Shown here: positions 10,407 through 19,989 of the stretch, piece by piece
How positions within the stretch are numbered: the first letter of the stretch is position 1
How the letters are laid out: the number at the start of each line of letters is the position of its first letter
Made by a program: the position numbers and the translations under genes
Notes under the pieces: model-generated
Database searches by the model: none
Seen by the model: the letters and a program-made list of their open reading frames with translations, nothing else
What the model was told of the DNA's origin: nothing
Source: Lumbricus terrestris
Taxonomy: Eukaryota; Annelida; Clitellata; Crassiclitellata; Lumbricidae
DNA length: 64,000 nucleotides
Direction: 5' to 3'
Assembly (NCBI GenBank): GCA_949752735.1
Contig: OX457039.1
Coordinates: 22,056,830-22,120,829 of the forward strand

Positions 10407-11973
10407 TGTACAACAGTAGGACTGTTGACAAAGGATTTAAACGTTAAGTAATGTAATAGTAATGTAATAAGACCCATATTATATGTAGGGAAAGGAGATC
10501 CTAGGCCCACATAATATAGATATAGCGACGCCCTTGCTGCAACTGGTGTCCACGTGTTCCCTGCGTGTAGAGAGTGTGTGACCGAGTCAGCATGACTTGC
10601 AGATTTAACTCGGCCTGCCCTGGAAAGACAGCGTGTCCCGATTGAGTTGGCAGACTGCCAATGCATGGTAGTAGCAACAACTGGGGCTGAAGCGTCCCCC
10701 AGAATCATATAAAAGCCCTTTTGCGACGGACCAAAGGGCCGATGCCCAGATTCTTGATCCAGGAAGGACCTACGCTGGTATCGTCAGAGCCCGGAGGTGA
10801 AGAATAATGCCGCCTTCGTCAACCCAGGAATAGACGATCTGCTTTCCGAAGTGTGAGTAACCAACTCAAAGAAGAGTTTAGCGTCTCCTTCGTCGAGTGC
10901 AGGATAGTCCTCTTCCGATCCGTTCTACCTCAGGACAGGAGTCCGTAACCGCGTACTCGGAATGGATAGTCTACAGCGAGATCCCCGCCATTGATCGGGA
11001 GTATAAGTTGTTTTCTGTTCCGTTGCCACTGTCAGCCGTACAAACAGGTCTGGACGGATCTAAGGTATGAACCGTAGGGATTATTCGAGTGCTCTGTGAA
11101 TCCTAAATTCATAGAGAATTGCCTCCCCTCCCTATTTTATTAAGGTAGAATCAAAGACTATAATAAGACTGTGCTTTGTCGAAGGTTCGTGTGTGAATGC
11201 TCTGACATTGATCTGAATGACTGCATACTTTGTGTGCCTAAATAGATATTAGTTTGTAGTACTAGCTTAGAAATTATTTACTCTGCTTTGACAATATATA
11301 CTTTGAAATGGAAGAGAGTTGTGTTACGGCTACCACCGATGGTGAGGTATTGGTAAAGGAAAAGACAGGTGACCATACGGCCGAATTGCTGGAGCGTATG
11401 TTGACCCAGATCACTCGGATTGCCACCACCCAATCCGACCAAGCGTCCCAGCTAAATCAGATCACTCACACCCAATCTGATCTGGCTTCCCAGCTAGACG
11501 AGGTGGCCAGTGGTCAGTCTGGTTTATCCCAGAGCCATCAAGAAGTAGTCGAAAGAATGAGGGAGATGGAAGAATACGTACACGATCGAGTGGGCCCAAC
11601 CCAAACGAACCCTGACTTCTACTTCCCGGAGGAAGAAGTTGTGAATCCCACGATCACCGCTCTTCCACTCAGACACCTATCGTCAGGAACCATCTTTCCC
11701 CAGCTCCCGTCACGATCTCGCGAGTTCGAATACCTCTCGGATGAACCGAGACAGGAGGCCAGTGCAGCTTCCTTCCAGCCTCGCAGAAGCGAGAGAATCC
11801 GAGAGCGACAGTCGTATCTGTATCATCCAGACACTAGAGGCCCACTAGCTGCTGCAGATGCTTCATTCAAACCCTCTCTGGTAGCGCGGAGAGGGGAGGC
11901 ATTCATTCCCCTTGACGAGGGCGGATCTAGGGATCGTCTTCGTAAGGGGTTGCACCGGCGAAATCACTACAAT
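10407..11973 (+). repeat. 1567-bp direct repeat, left copy (LTR + leader + 5' gag)
   Basis: It matches 15400-16966 over its whole length, with the same length and, as far as I could compare, no differences. It includes the LTR start, the TATA box, the leader and the first 222 codons of gag. It begins with a small palindrome, CAACAGTAGGACTGTTG. Such identity means a very recent event, gene conversion or an assembly duplication. Confidence 0.85.
10708..10715 (+). promoter_or_regulatory. TATA box in 5' LTR
   Basis: TATAAAAG about 300 bp into the LTR and 600 bp before the gag ATG. Position and sequence suit an RNA polymerase II promoter starting the genomic RNA about 30 bp downstream. The same box lies at 15701-15708 in the second repeat. 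Confidence 0.6.
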
Positions 11974-14733
11974 GGCGACGAAGATGCGGATTTAGATGAC
12001 CCTAACGATGATGATTGTGATGATGACACAGAACGACTGGTTGCCAATAGACAGAGGTCTAGTGATAAAATGGTTAGTTTTAGCATGCTGACGAATCGTT
12101 CTATTGGACAAAACACGGATTTAAATGAGTACGGCGAAACAAACTCTCAAGTAAAAGCCGTCTCTAGCAGTTTAGGAACGGTAGAGGGGACGTCTGCAAA
12201 AGAATATGACGTAACCTCTTACCAGTTCATTGGCACTAGTGAAAAACAAGTCGGTGGTGCTACCCAATCAAACCACGAAAGACAAACCGACTTTATAAAT
12301 GTAGGAACCAGGAGAGAAGGGCAGACAAAAGAAACTGCTTTCTGTCTCAATCGGTTCAGTCGTAGGTCCAAAGAATGTGATGATGATGAAGCTGATGATG
12401 AATATGAAGCGTGTGATGTGGCTGAAGATGAAAATGCTTTGTTGTGCAATGTGAATCGAACCGGAGACAAAGAAATAGGGAAAGATAGAGGGTTAAGCCA
12501 AAGTGGGGTGAATTTCGGCCAAAGTGAAATTATCGTTCATTCTGAAATTGACCACGACAGATCCCGTAATTTAGAACCACGGACGGCCACTGCCTTGCAT
12601 TCATCGTCTAAAGACAACCATGCAACACGACAGCCAACAGATCGTCTTTCGCAACAAGTTCACTGGCCGATGACTCACACAGCGTCTGTGTACAACGGCG
12701 ACCCCGTCTTCAGCCGCTCCGTTGATGCTGCTGCCGCTTCGACCACCTCTCGCTGCAACCACAACCCCCGACGCGCGATGCCTTCGGATACCGCAACCCT
12801 GATGACGTCAGAGCGACGGCCGATACTTGCTGTGCATCAGAAAGCGCCACCTTACGGACGACAAACCGTCAGCGGCCATTCTGATTACTACGCTGTGCCG
12901 AGTGATTCGTATTACTCGGACAGGCAGCACGAACTATTTGTGCCTCGTTGTACTGATGACCTTAGAGTGACCTACGTGAACTTACCGAATGTAAGCAGCA
13001 GAATTGGCGCTCAACGCTTCGAACCACTGTACAACAACCCCTACCCACCCCGCTTGTCCACCTTCGCCCCAAACAACCCTGTAACTTCGGTGGCGACACA
13101 AACTGACTCAACTGATCTGTGGAAAGAGTACGAGCGACATATTAATGCGCCTGCAACGAAAAATAGGCCTACGATTACGTCGACCGCGACTGCAACTGCC
13201 AATGCGCCTGAATGTCGGAAAGAGCCAGCGAAGAAAAGAAATCCGTTGAAGCTACGTGACTATGGAGGCGTTGAACCGCTTGAGGAATTCCTGCACAGAT
13301 TTAATATCTGTGCCAGTCATAACGAATGGTCTGAGATAGAAAAAGTAAACCATTTGTCTTGCGCGTTAGTTGGAGAAGCTGCGCAGGTTCTCTGGTGTCA
13401 TGAAGCTGGTCCGTGTGATTCTGTAGATGAAATAATAGAGCGACTGACCAACCGTTTCGGTGCGACTGAACAATCTTCTCTGTATCAGGTGAAACTGGCG
13501 ACCCGACGGCAGAGGAGAGGAGAAGAACTGGCTGTGTTAGCACAAGACGTGCGCCAACTGATGTCAAAAGCCTTCCCTGGTAAAAGCTCTGTCCATAGCG
13601 AGGCCATTGGCATAAAATCGTATCTCGACGCTCTCCATTCGAAAGAGTTAGCCCTTCGCACAATGGAACTTGAACCAAAAACATTGAATGACGCCATCAA
13701 GATATCCCTCCGCCTTCATGCCTATAGACAAGCAACAGCAGGAAATGATGAAACCTACCACAGAAATACTGGCCGAGTCAGTGCAATCAAAGAAGTTAAA
13801 TCACCGCTCGCTGAACTCTCTGAGCGAATCGATCGCTTAGAGCGCGCTAACACGGCCAGAATGTCATCACTGTGGGATGACCTTCCAATCACTCGCTCTT
13901 TTCACCGCCCAAACCCAGTCAATCAACGTAATAACGTCCAATCCAGGATTTGGCCTACGCAGAACCAGGGCCATGACCAGCGACGAAATCAACCCCCTCG
14001 CTTCGACCAACGCCAGTGGTATAACCAACGATCTCCCCAACGAGCACAGACGCCATTCAACGACCAACGACAAAACCCACACGGAGACGAGTTTGCGTCT
14101 GTCAACCATATTCAAAACTGCGAAAGTGCCTACCTGCAAATCCGCATCCATGGAAAGGAAGTCTTGGCCCTGATCGACTCTGGGGCATCTCTGTCTCTCT
14201 GCCCCTCCCACCTTGTGGAACCCCACGAGATGCGACCAACCACTCGACGTCTACTGGCAGCAAATAACACTGAAATCCCTGCAGTTGGCCAGACACTACT
14301 GTGCTGTGAGATGGATGATGCGTCGTTTCAAGTGGAATGTATCGTGACTCCCGCTATTAGTCAGCCGATCCTAGGTCTGACATGGCTGGAACAGGAGCAA
14401 GTCAAGTGGGACTTTGGACGAAAACAGCTGACGATTAATGGTCGACCGCTGCCACTCCACTATCCATCTGATGACGTCAGATGTCAACGCGCCGCTGCGA
14501 CGAAGAATGTCCACCTACCACCCCTCTGCGAGATGAACGAAGAGGCAGTTGCTACACTGTCGAACCCGGAAGTAAGCGAGGATCTCGGGGCCACGCAATC
14601 AACCGTACCAGACACGGGACAGCCAAACGAAGCTGAGCCATGTCGACAAACTGCGGAAATGCCATGGAACCTATCCCGACGCCGGAGAGCAGCCAAGAAA
14701 AGAAAGCGATCTAACGCCAATGCCTGGCGATGA
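11308..14733 (+). CDS. gag: Gag-protease polyprotein of gypsy-like element
   Basis: 1141 residues. Residues ~25-90 form a glutamine-rich predicted coiled coil with repeats of the QSDxASQL type. Residues ~100-600 are low-complexity and charged, with an acid stretch near 224-243. Residues ~646-810 resemble a Ty3/gypsy capsid domain (LRDYGGVEPLEEFLHRF onward). Residues ~860-930 are rich in R, Q and N, like a nucleocapsid, but show no CCHC zinc knuckle. A retroviral-type aspartic protease follows, with catalytic DSGAS at 957-961 and the flap-side ILGL near 1021-1024. The C-terminus is strongly basic (SRRRRAAKKRKR). The ATG at 11308 is the first in frame and is preserved in the repeat copy. The role is assembly of the particle and self-cleavage. 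The unusual point is that the ORF stops at TGA with no pol behind it. Confidence 0.8.
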   Translation: MEESCVTATTDGEVLVKEKTGDHTAELLERMLTQITRIATTQSDQASQLNQITHTQSDLASQLDEVASGQSGLSQSHQEVVERMREMEEYVHDRVGPTQTNPDFYFPEEEVVNPTITALPLRHLSSGTIFPQLPSRSREFEYLSDEPRQEASAASFQPRRSERIRERQSYLYHPDTRGPLAAADASFKPSLVARRGEAFIPLDEGGSRDRLRKGLHRRNHYNGDEDADLDDPNDDDCDDDTERLVANRQRSSDKMVSFSMLTNRSIGQNTDLNEYGETNSQVKAVSSSLGTVEGTSAKEYDVTSYQFIGTSEKQVGGATQSNHERQTDFINVGTRREGQTKETAFCLNRFSRRSKECDDDEADDEYEACDVAEDENALLCNVNRTGDKEIGKDRGLSQSGVNFGQSEIIVHSEIDHDRSRNLEPRTATALHSSSKDNHATRQPTDRLSQQVHWPMTHTASVYNGDPVFSRSVDAAAASTTSRCNHNPRRAMPSDTATLMTSERRPILAVHQKAPPYGRQTVSGHSDYYAVPSDSYYSDRQHELFVPRCTDDLRVTYVNLPNVSSRIGAQRFEPLYNNPYPPRLSTFAPNNPVTSVATQTDSTDLWKEYERHINAPATKNRPTITSTATATANAPECRKEPAKKRNPLKLRDYGGVEPLEEFLHRFNICASHNEWSEIEKVNHLSCALVGEAAQVLWCHEAGPCDSVDEIIERLTNRFGATEQSSLYQVKLATRRQRRGEELAVLAQDVRQLMSKAFPGKSSVHSEAIGIKSYLDALHSKELALRTMELEPKTLNDAIKISLRLHAYRQATAGNDETYHRNTGRVSAIKEVKSPLAELSERIDRLERANTARMSSLWDDLPITRSFHRPNPVNQRNNVQSRIWPTQNQGHDQRRNQPPRFDQRQWYNQRSPQRAQTPFNDQRQNPHGDEFASVNHIQNCESAYLQIRIHGKEVLALIDSGASLSLCPSHLVEPHEMRPTTRRLLAANNTEIPAVGQTLLCCEMDDASFQVECIVTPAISQPILGLTWLEQEQVKWDFGRKQLTINGRPLPLHYPSDDVRCQRAAATKNVHLPPLCEMNEEAVATLSNPEVSEDLGATQSTVPDTGQPNEAEPCRQTAEMPWNLSRRRRAAKKRKRSNANAWR

Positions 14734-14849
14734 TGGCGATTCACGTATAGTAGGAAACTCTACGATGATGACGATGACTCTGTAGAACTCCCGATCCCCC
14801 GCCCCGAACGCACCATGCGTTTACCCGCACGTTACCAGGATAACGTGTA
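14734..14849 (+). other. In-frame remnant resembling the C-terminus of a Pol protein
   Basis: After the gag TGA the same frame stays open to a TAG at about 14849. It encodes an acidic stretch followed by PRPERTMRLPARYQDNV. Ends of the type R-x-P-x-R-Y are common at the end of gypsy integrases, so this may be what remains of pol after an internal deletion. This is inference from about 38 codons only. Confidence 0.35.
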
Positions 14850-15399
14850 GTGTTTCGTGTAGTTTTTGTAGCCTTTGATCTGATGTGTTTTATGTTGCCC
14901 TATTTTGCTTTTATTGAGCTGGCATTTGAATCGTGAGTCCAAATGAGCCGGAAACAGACACTTCTTCTGCGAATTTACCCCTTATGCGTGAAATCTCGTC
15001 TGCATAATCAAGTGCTCTGATTTCGGACAGCCGATGGAATGTTGATGTTATGAGTGACACTGAACACTATATGTTATAGGTAGCTTTTAGTATGCATAAC
15101 GGACACTGATTGCATTGACATGGTGATTATGATGTGAAGGAAGATTTATACTAGCGTCAATTTGCCCTAATAGATCTAATCCCCTGTATGGCTTGGACAA
15201 ATAAGAGACTGAGGTGGTAGGAAAGGGAACTGATCCGAAGCGCGTCAGTCGACCTCCAGACCACCGCAGTACGAGAAATGTCCTCGAGGTAACCTGAGAC
15301 CAGGGTTATGCACGGCCGAAAACGATGTCTCCATGAGACGGAAGTAGTTGAAAAATTCCGACCTACAGCCTGAATTTTTCACGAGTCGGTCGCGGAGAG

Positions 15400-16966
15400 T
15401 GTACAACAGTAGGACTGTTGACAAAGGATTTAAACGTTAAGTAATGTAATAGTAATGTAATAAGACCCATATTATATGTAGGGAAAGGAGATCCTAGGCC
15501 CACATAATATAGATATAGCGACGCCCTTGCTGCAACTGGTGTCCACGTGTTCCCTGCGTGTAGAGAGTGTGTGACCGAGTCAGCATGACTTGCAGATTTA
15601 ACTCGGCCTGCCCTGGAAAGACAGCGTGTCCCGATTGAGTTGGCAGACTGCCAATGCATGGTAGTAGCAACAACTGGGGCTGAAGCGTCCCCCAGAATCA
15701 TATAAAAGCCCTTTTGCGACGGACCAAAGGGCCGATGCCCAGATTCTTGATCCAGGAAGGACCTACGCTGGTATCGTCAGAGCCCGGAGGTGAAGAATAA
15801 TGCCGCCTTCGTCAACCCAGGAATAGACGATCTGCTTTCCGAAGTGTGAGTAACCAACTCAAAGAAGAGTTTAGCGTCTCCTTCGTCGAGTGCAGGATAG
15901 TCCTCTTCCGATCCGTTCTACCTCAGGACAGGAGTCCGTAACCGCGTACTCGGAATGGATAGTCTACAGCGAGATCCCCGCCATTGATCGGGAGTATAAG
16001 TTGTTTTCTGTTCCGTTGCCACTGTCAGCCGTACAAACAGGTCTGGACGGATCTAAGGTATGAACCGTAGGGATTATTCGAGTGCTCTGTGAATCCTAAA
16101 TTCATAGAGAATTGCCTCCCCTCCCTATTTTATTAAGGTAGAATCAAAGACTATAATAAGACTGTGCTTTGTCGAAGGTTCGTGTGTGAATGCTCTGACA
16201 TTGATCTGAATGACTGCATACTTTGTGTGCCTAAATAGATATTAGTTTGTAGTACTAGCTTAGAAATTATTTACTCTGCTTTGACAATATATACTTTGAA
16301 ATGGAAGAGAGTTGTGTTACGGCTACCACCGATGGTGAGGTATTGGTAAAGGAAAAGACAGGTGACCATACGGCCGAATTGCTGGAGCGTATGTTGACCC
16401 AGATCACTCGGATTGCCACCACCCAATCCGACCAAGCGTCCCAGCTAAATCAGATCACTCACACCCAATCTGATCTGGCTTCCCAGCTAGACGAGGTGGC
16501 CAGTGGTCAGTCTGGTTTATCCCAGAGCCATCAAGAAGTAGTCGAAAGAATGAGGGAGATGGAAGAATACGTACACGATCGAGTGGGCCCAACCCAAACG
16601 AACCCTGACTTCTACTTCCCGGAGGAAGAAGTTGTGAATCCCACGATCACCGCTCTTCCACTCAGACACCTATCGTCAGGAACCATCTTTCCCCAGCTCC
16701 CGTCACGATCTCGCGAGTTCGAATACCTCTCGGATGAACCGAGACAGGAGGCCAGTGCAGCTTCCTTCCAGCCTCGCAGAAGCGAGAGAATCCGAGAGCG
16801 ACAGTCGTATCTGTATCATCCAGACACTAGAGGCCCACTAGCTGCTGCAGATGCTTCATTCAAACCCTCTCTGGTAGCGCGGAGAGGGGAGGCATTCATT
16901 CCCCTTGACGAGGGCGGATCTAGGGATCGTCTTCGTAAGGGGTTGCACCGGCGAAATCACTACAAT
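15400..16966 (+). mobile_element. Second, truncated gypsy-like unit (LTR + leader + 5' gag)
   Basis: Head-to-tail continuation of unit 1. The 3' LTR of unit 1 is directly followed by a second leader and gag start, cut off at 16966 where microsatellite-like DNA begins. The order LTR-internal-LTR-internal is what recombination between LTRs of tandem copies would give. TATA box at 15701-15708. Confidence 0.75.
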
Positions 16967-17035
16967 TTCTACGTAAACACAGTATGTAAACTATGTATGT
17001 ATTGTATGTATATATGTACATATGTATGTGGGTAG
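16301..17035 (+). pseudogene. gag: Truncated gag ORF (second copy)
   Basis: The first 222 codons are identical to the 11308 ORF. Then 22 codons come from flanking TATG/TACA microsatellite before a stop. It retains the coiled-coil N-terminus but has lost the capsid-like, basic and protease regions. Confidence 0.8.
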
Positions 17036-17110
17036 GCATGTATGTTTGTGTGTGTATGTATGTATGCAATATATATATATAATATATATATATATACTAT
17101 TATATAGCCC
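16980..17110. repeat. (TATG)n and (TA)n microsatellite
   Basis: Runs of TATGTATG followed by TATATATA, immediately downstream of the breakpoint of the truncated gag copy. Confidence 0.8.
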
Positions 17111-17295
17111 AATATACATGTAGGCTATGTACGTCACTCACTAACAAAGAAATGAAATATTCAGAAATAGGTCATTGCATAAATTATCCACCATCAGTCA
17201 GTGTGTGTTTTCTTTTTAGTTTAATGTATACGCAAATACGCAATGCATACACTGAGACAGTGACACAAATACGGACACCACGGAATTTTTTATTG

Positions 17296-19080
17296 GAGTC
17301 CCATGGATGCATCGTTAATAGGCCATTGCAAAAAATATTTTTTTTGAATGTTCATTGTGCACCCCTGCCATGTTGTTACTATTACTTAAACATAATTGCC
17401 TGCAAATTTTCAGGTCTGTAGGCCATGTTTTGACCCCCGCCCACCTAAAAAGTAGTTTTATGTTCAAAATGGACATCGACAACATGATAGCAAATTGTAA
17501 AATGTTTGCTTTACCTTTTAGAGGCTGTACCCATGGTAGCAAGGAGTGAATATATGAAAAAAGAACCACCTCGGGAAGTAGTTCCTCCAATTTCATCCAC
17601 ACCAAACCGCCCATTACTTAGAAAGGATGATAGAGAAGTGCCTGAAGCGTGGCTCATAGGTGGCTTGTTGGCATCACATATTTGAAAGAAACTTGAGTTC
17701 AGTTCACAAAGACTTGTTTGGTGCAACATCAGACCCTGACAACACCAATTTCATACAATTAAGAGATTCCATTTGGCCAGCAATTAACACAGAAGCTGGT
17801 TTTAAAACCCTGGTAATCAAAGACAGGTCTTTGAAACGCACTAGGAAATCCTATACAGTCACTGAAGAGAATACTTTCTACTTCAAATAAATAGAACTTG
17901 CTACCTCGCGCTGACTATCGGGAATGTGCTGAATTAATGTTGATACTTCTGGGTGAGACACCTGAAAGAGGAATAAACTGGCTGAAGCCAGGAGCAGCGC
18001 ATCATGCTCGATGGATGCCATCCATTTTGAATCCTGCAAAGATGTTGGATTTCAGTGCTCAAGAAGGATATGACAAGGACATGATCGGCAAATTGGAAGC
18101 ACTGTGTAAATTTAATGCGCTATTCTACGTTGAAAACTGGCTCTCTTCATCCATTGGGGCCGATGGAGCGTATAATGATCTCAAGCTATGGCATGACTTG
18201 AACAAGTATTGCAAGCATGATCCACAAATTGCCAATGCAGCCATAAAAGCCTTGGAAAGGCACTTCTGGTACTTAACAGAAGAATGTGCTGTATTCTCTC
18301 TCTTTTCAAACAGGCTTTCCATTTCAGTAAGACAGCAGATTGCTCAAACATTGCTCCGAATTCCTAGACCAAGACAGTTTGAAAGGGACCATCCAACGTT
18401 TCCTATGCTGAGCCACAGTACAAAGCTATCATCCCTCATTTAGCCAAAATCTTGGTTCTTGTTTCACAGCATGGGAATTGGCGCCGACTGGCTAGAAAAA
18501 CCTGTTAGTGAATTTCATAATGATCCCAATTAGGCTACTAAAAAGCTGATACATATGTGCGGCATGTCAAAGTGGTGAATGATCTGGCGGAACGGGCTGT
18601 GAAACTAATCCAAGACTTCTCAACTAGTGTTACCAATGATGAAACACAAAAACAGTTTTTATTGCAAATGGTCGAATATCAACGCAAAGAAATTCCCAAC
18701 TTTCAAAAAGAGACATTAAAGAAATTAACCTTCTCCTCCACAAAAACCTTAAATTCAGTAAAGTGATTTGACATGATATCATTGTGTAATGCGTGTACAC
18801 TATCAAACTTGCTAGTTTCTATATGTAGTTTGCATTCTTTGTATAGTAAACTGTCTTATATTACAAACATTTTGTCATGCAGGAAAACAATGATTTATTA
18901 ACTAAATCAGTTGATCGTGATGGGCGGGGGTCAAAACACCACGAAATGACCTAAAATTTGGTGAACATTCACATTTTGCCATGAGAAACAATATAGGAGG
19001 GGTGCACCATAGAATTTTTAAAATAATATTTTCCCCATACATAAATGAAATGGCCTAATCGTTAATTTATTTGTGCGTCC
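17296..19080 (+). mobile_element. Degenerate TIR transposon with broken transposase-like gene
   Basis: The left end carries GTGCACCCCTGCC (about 17357) and TTTTGACCCCCGCCCA (about 17430). The right end carries the inverses TGGGCGGGGGTCAAAAC (about 18920) and GAGGGGTGCAC (about 18998). Outer parts (TAATAGGCC versus GGCCTAATC) extend the match to about 17310 and 19060. The exact termini and TSD could not be fixed. Repeated CGTCCATGGACGCACC-like palindromes at 19080-19180 may also belong to the right end. The interior encodes a broken protein on the plus strand. Confidence 0.6.
17660..18766 (+). pseudogene. Broken transposase-like protein, uncharacterised family
   Basis: Three open segments in different frames: 17660-17890, 17898-18443 and 18557-18766. 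The middle piece has GAAHHARWMPSIL, an alpha-helical stretch with FYVENWLSSSIGADGAY, and HFWYLTEECAVFSLF. The last has VKVVNDLAERAVKLIQDF and FLLQMVEYQRKEIPNF. I recall such proteins (GAxHHARWM ... HLWYLSEE ... NDxAERGVKLI) as repeated uncharacterised ORFs in invertebrate genomes. TIRs around this copy and an 8-bp TSD around the related relic at 1397-3761 support a DNA-transposon origin. The catalytic residues are unknown to me. Upstream bases 17540-17660 may hold a further out-of-frame part. Confidence 0.6.
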
Positions 19081-19352
19081 ATCCACAATTTCGGTGCGTC
19101 CATGGACGCACCACGGTGCCACCACCTTTATTTTTGTGCGTCCGGCGTCAAAATTTGTGCGTCCCGGACGCACGGACGCACACTAACGAAATCACTGGTG
19201 GTAGGTGATATCAGACAGAGGTCTAGTCAAAAGGTCAAGAGGTCACATTGGGGAATGGAGATTGACAAACCACAGCTGAATTAATTAGATTTGGGTTTGT
19301 CACTCTCTATTTCTATACTACTGCTGTCCTGTCTACCTCAATCAGTGGTCTA

Positions 19353-19757
19353 TCCCACACCCTCTGCCTGCTCCGAAGGGGTCTGCACTGCTCGGCTGGG
19401 TGGCTGGTCCACCTCGCCTTTCATTCGAAACTAAAGACACTCCTTTTCAAGAACTCTTACCCTGTTTCATCTGATCCCCCACCGTCCAATTCCCGGCTCA
19501 GACGACACCCACCTTAGTAGCTGTTCCGCCCCTCTGATCCTACGGTACCTCGACCCGGACCACCATGGACTACTCTTACGGACAACCCTTTTGACTCAAC
19601 GCATTTGATCCTGATCCTATGGTAACTCGACCCGGACCACCACAGACTACTCTCACGGACAACCCCTTCTAACCCAACGCAGCTCTCGTGAATAAGCCGG
19701 TGCCCCGCGCTTGGCTTTCGAGTGGCGCTTTAGAAATTAGGAGATTACGATTACGAT
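19353..19757 (+). mobile_element. CR1/L2-like 3' end (copy 3)
   Basis: Plus-oriented tail copy. The start translates to SFHSKLKTLLFKNSYPVS, resembling the end of an L2-type ORF2. A ~66-bp segment (CGACCCGGACCACCA...) is tandemly duplicated at about 19555-19680. The copy ends with GAGATTACGATTACGATCACG. 5'-truncated. Confidence 0.65.
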
Positions 19758-19907
19758 CACGAGATCTTCTCTAAACACGCTAGGCCTATGCATTATACGT
19801 CGCATGCGTTCAATCCAACCTTGCAGTCGGCCTTCGATCGGCATTGCAATACGTGTTTGTCTGAAATGTCGCAGACGTCTAGTCTGACGAAGATTAGGCC
19901 TAAGCTT

Positions 19908-19942
19908 ATATATATGTATATGTATATAAATGTATATGTGTG

Positions 19943-19988
<46 letters not shown>
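19908..19988. repeat. (TATG/TA)n microsatellite
   Basis: TATATATGTATATG grading into at least 20 TA dinucleotides. The apparent ORFs across it are repeat artefacts. Confidence 0.85.

Positions 19989-19989
<1 letters not shown>

Larger units (their letters stand above)
10407..15399 (+). mobile_element. Gypsy-like LTR element lacking reverse transcriptase, unit 1
   Basis: A direct repeat starting TGTACAACAGTAGG at 10407 and again at 15400 marks the 5' starts of two LTRs. A TATA box, a ~900-bp leader and a 1141-codon Gag-protease ORF follow. Between the ORF stop (14733) and the next LTR there are only ~670 bp, with no reverse transcriptase, RNase H or integrase. The purine run GCGGAGAG just before 15400 suits a polypurine tract. 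TGGTATCGTCAGAG at about 10769 could be a primer-binding site, but the LTR 3' edge is not defined because both repeats continue into the same leader. The element is non-autonomous and would need enzymes from elsewhere. Confidence 0.75.

Noticed and set aside
11308..14733. Domesticated host Gag gene (PNMA/Arc-like)
   Set aside because: It lies between two LTR starts with a TATA box and polypurine tract and is recently duplicated with them, which fits a retrotransposon rather than a domesticated gene.
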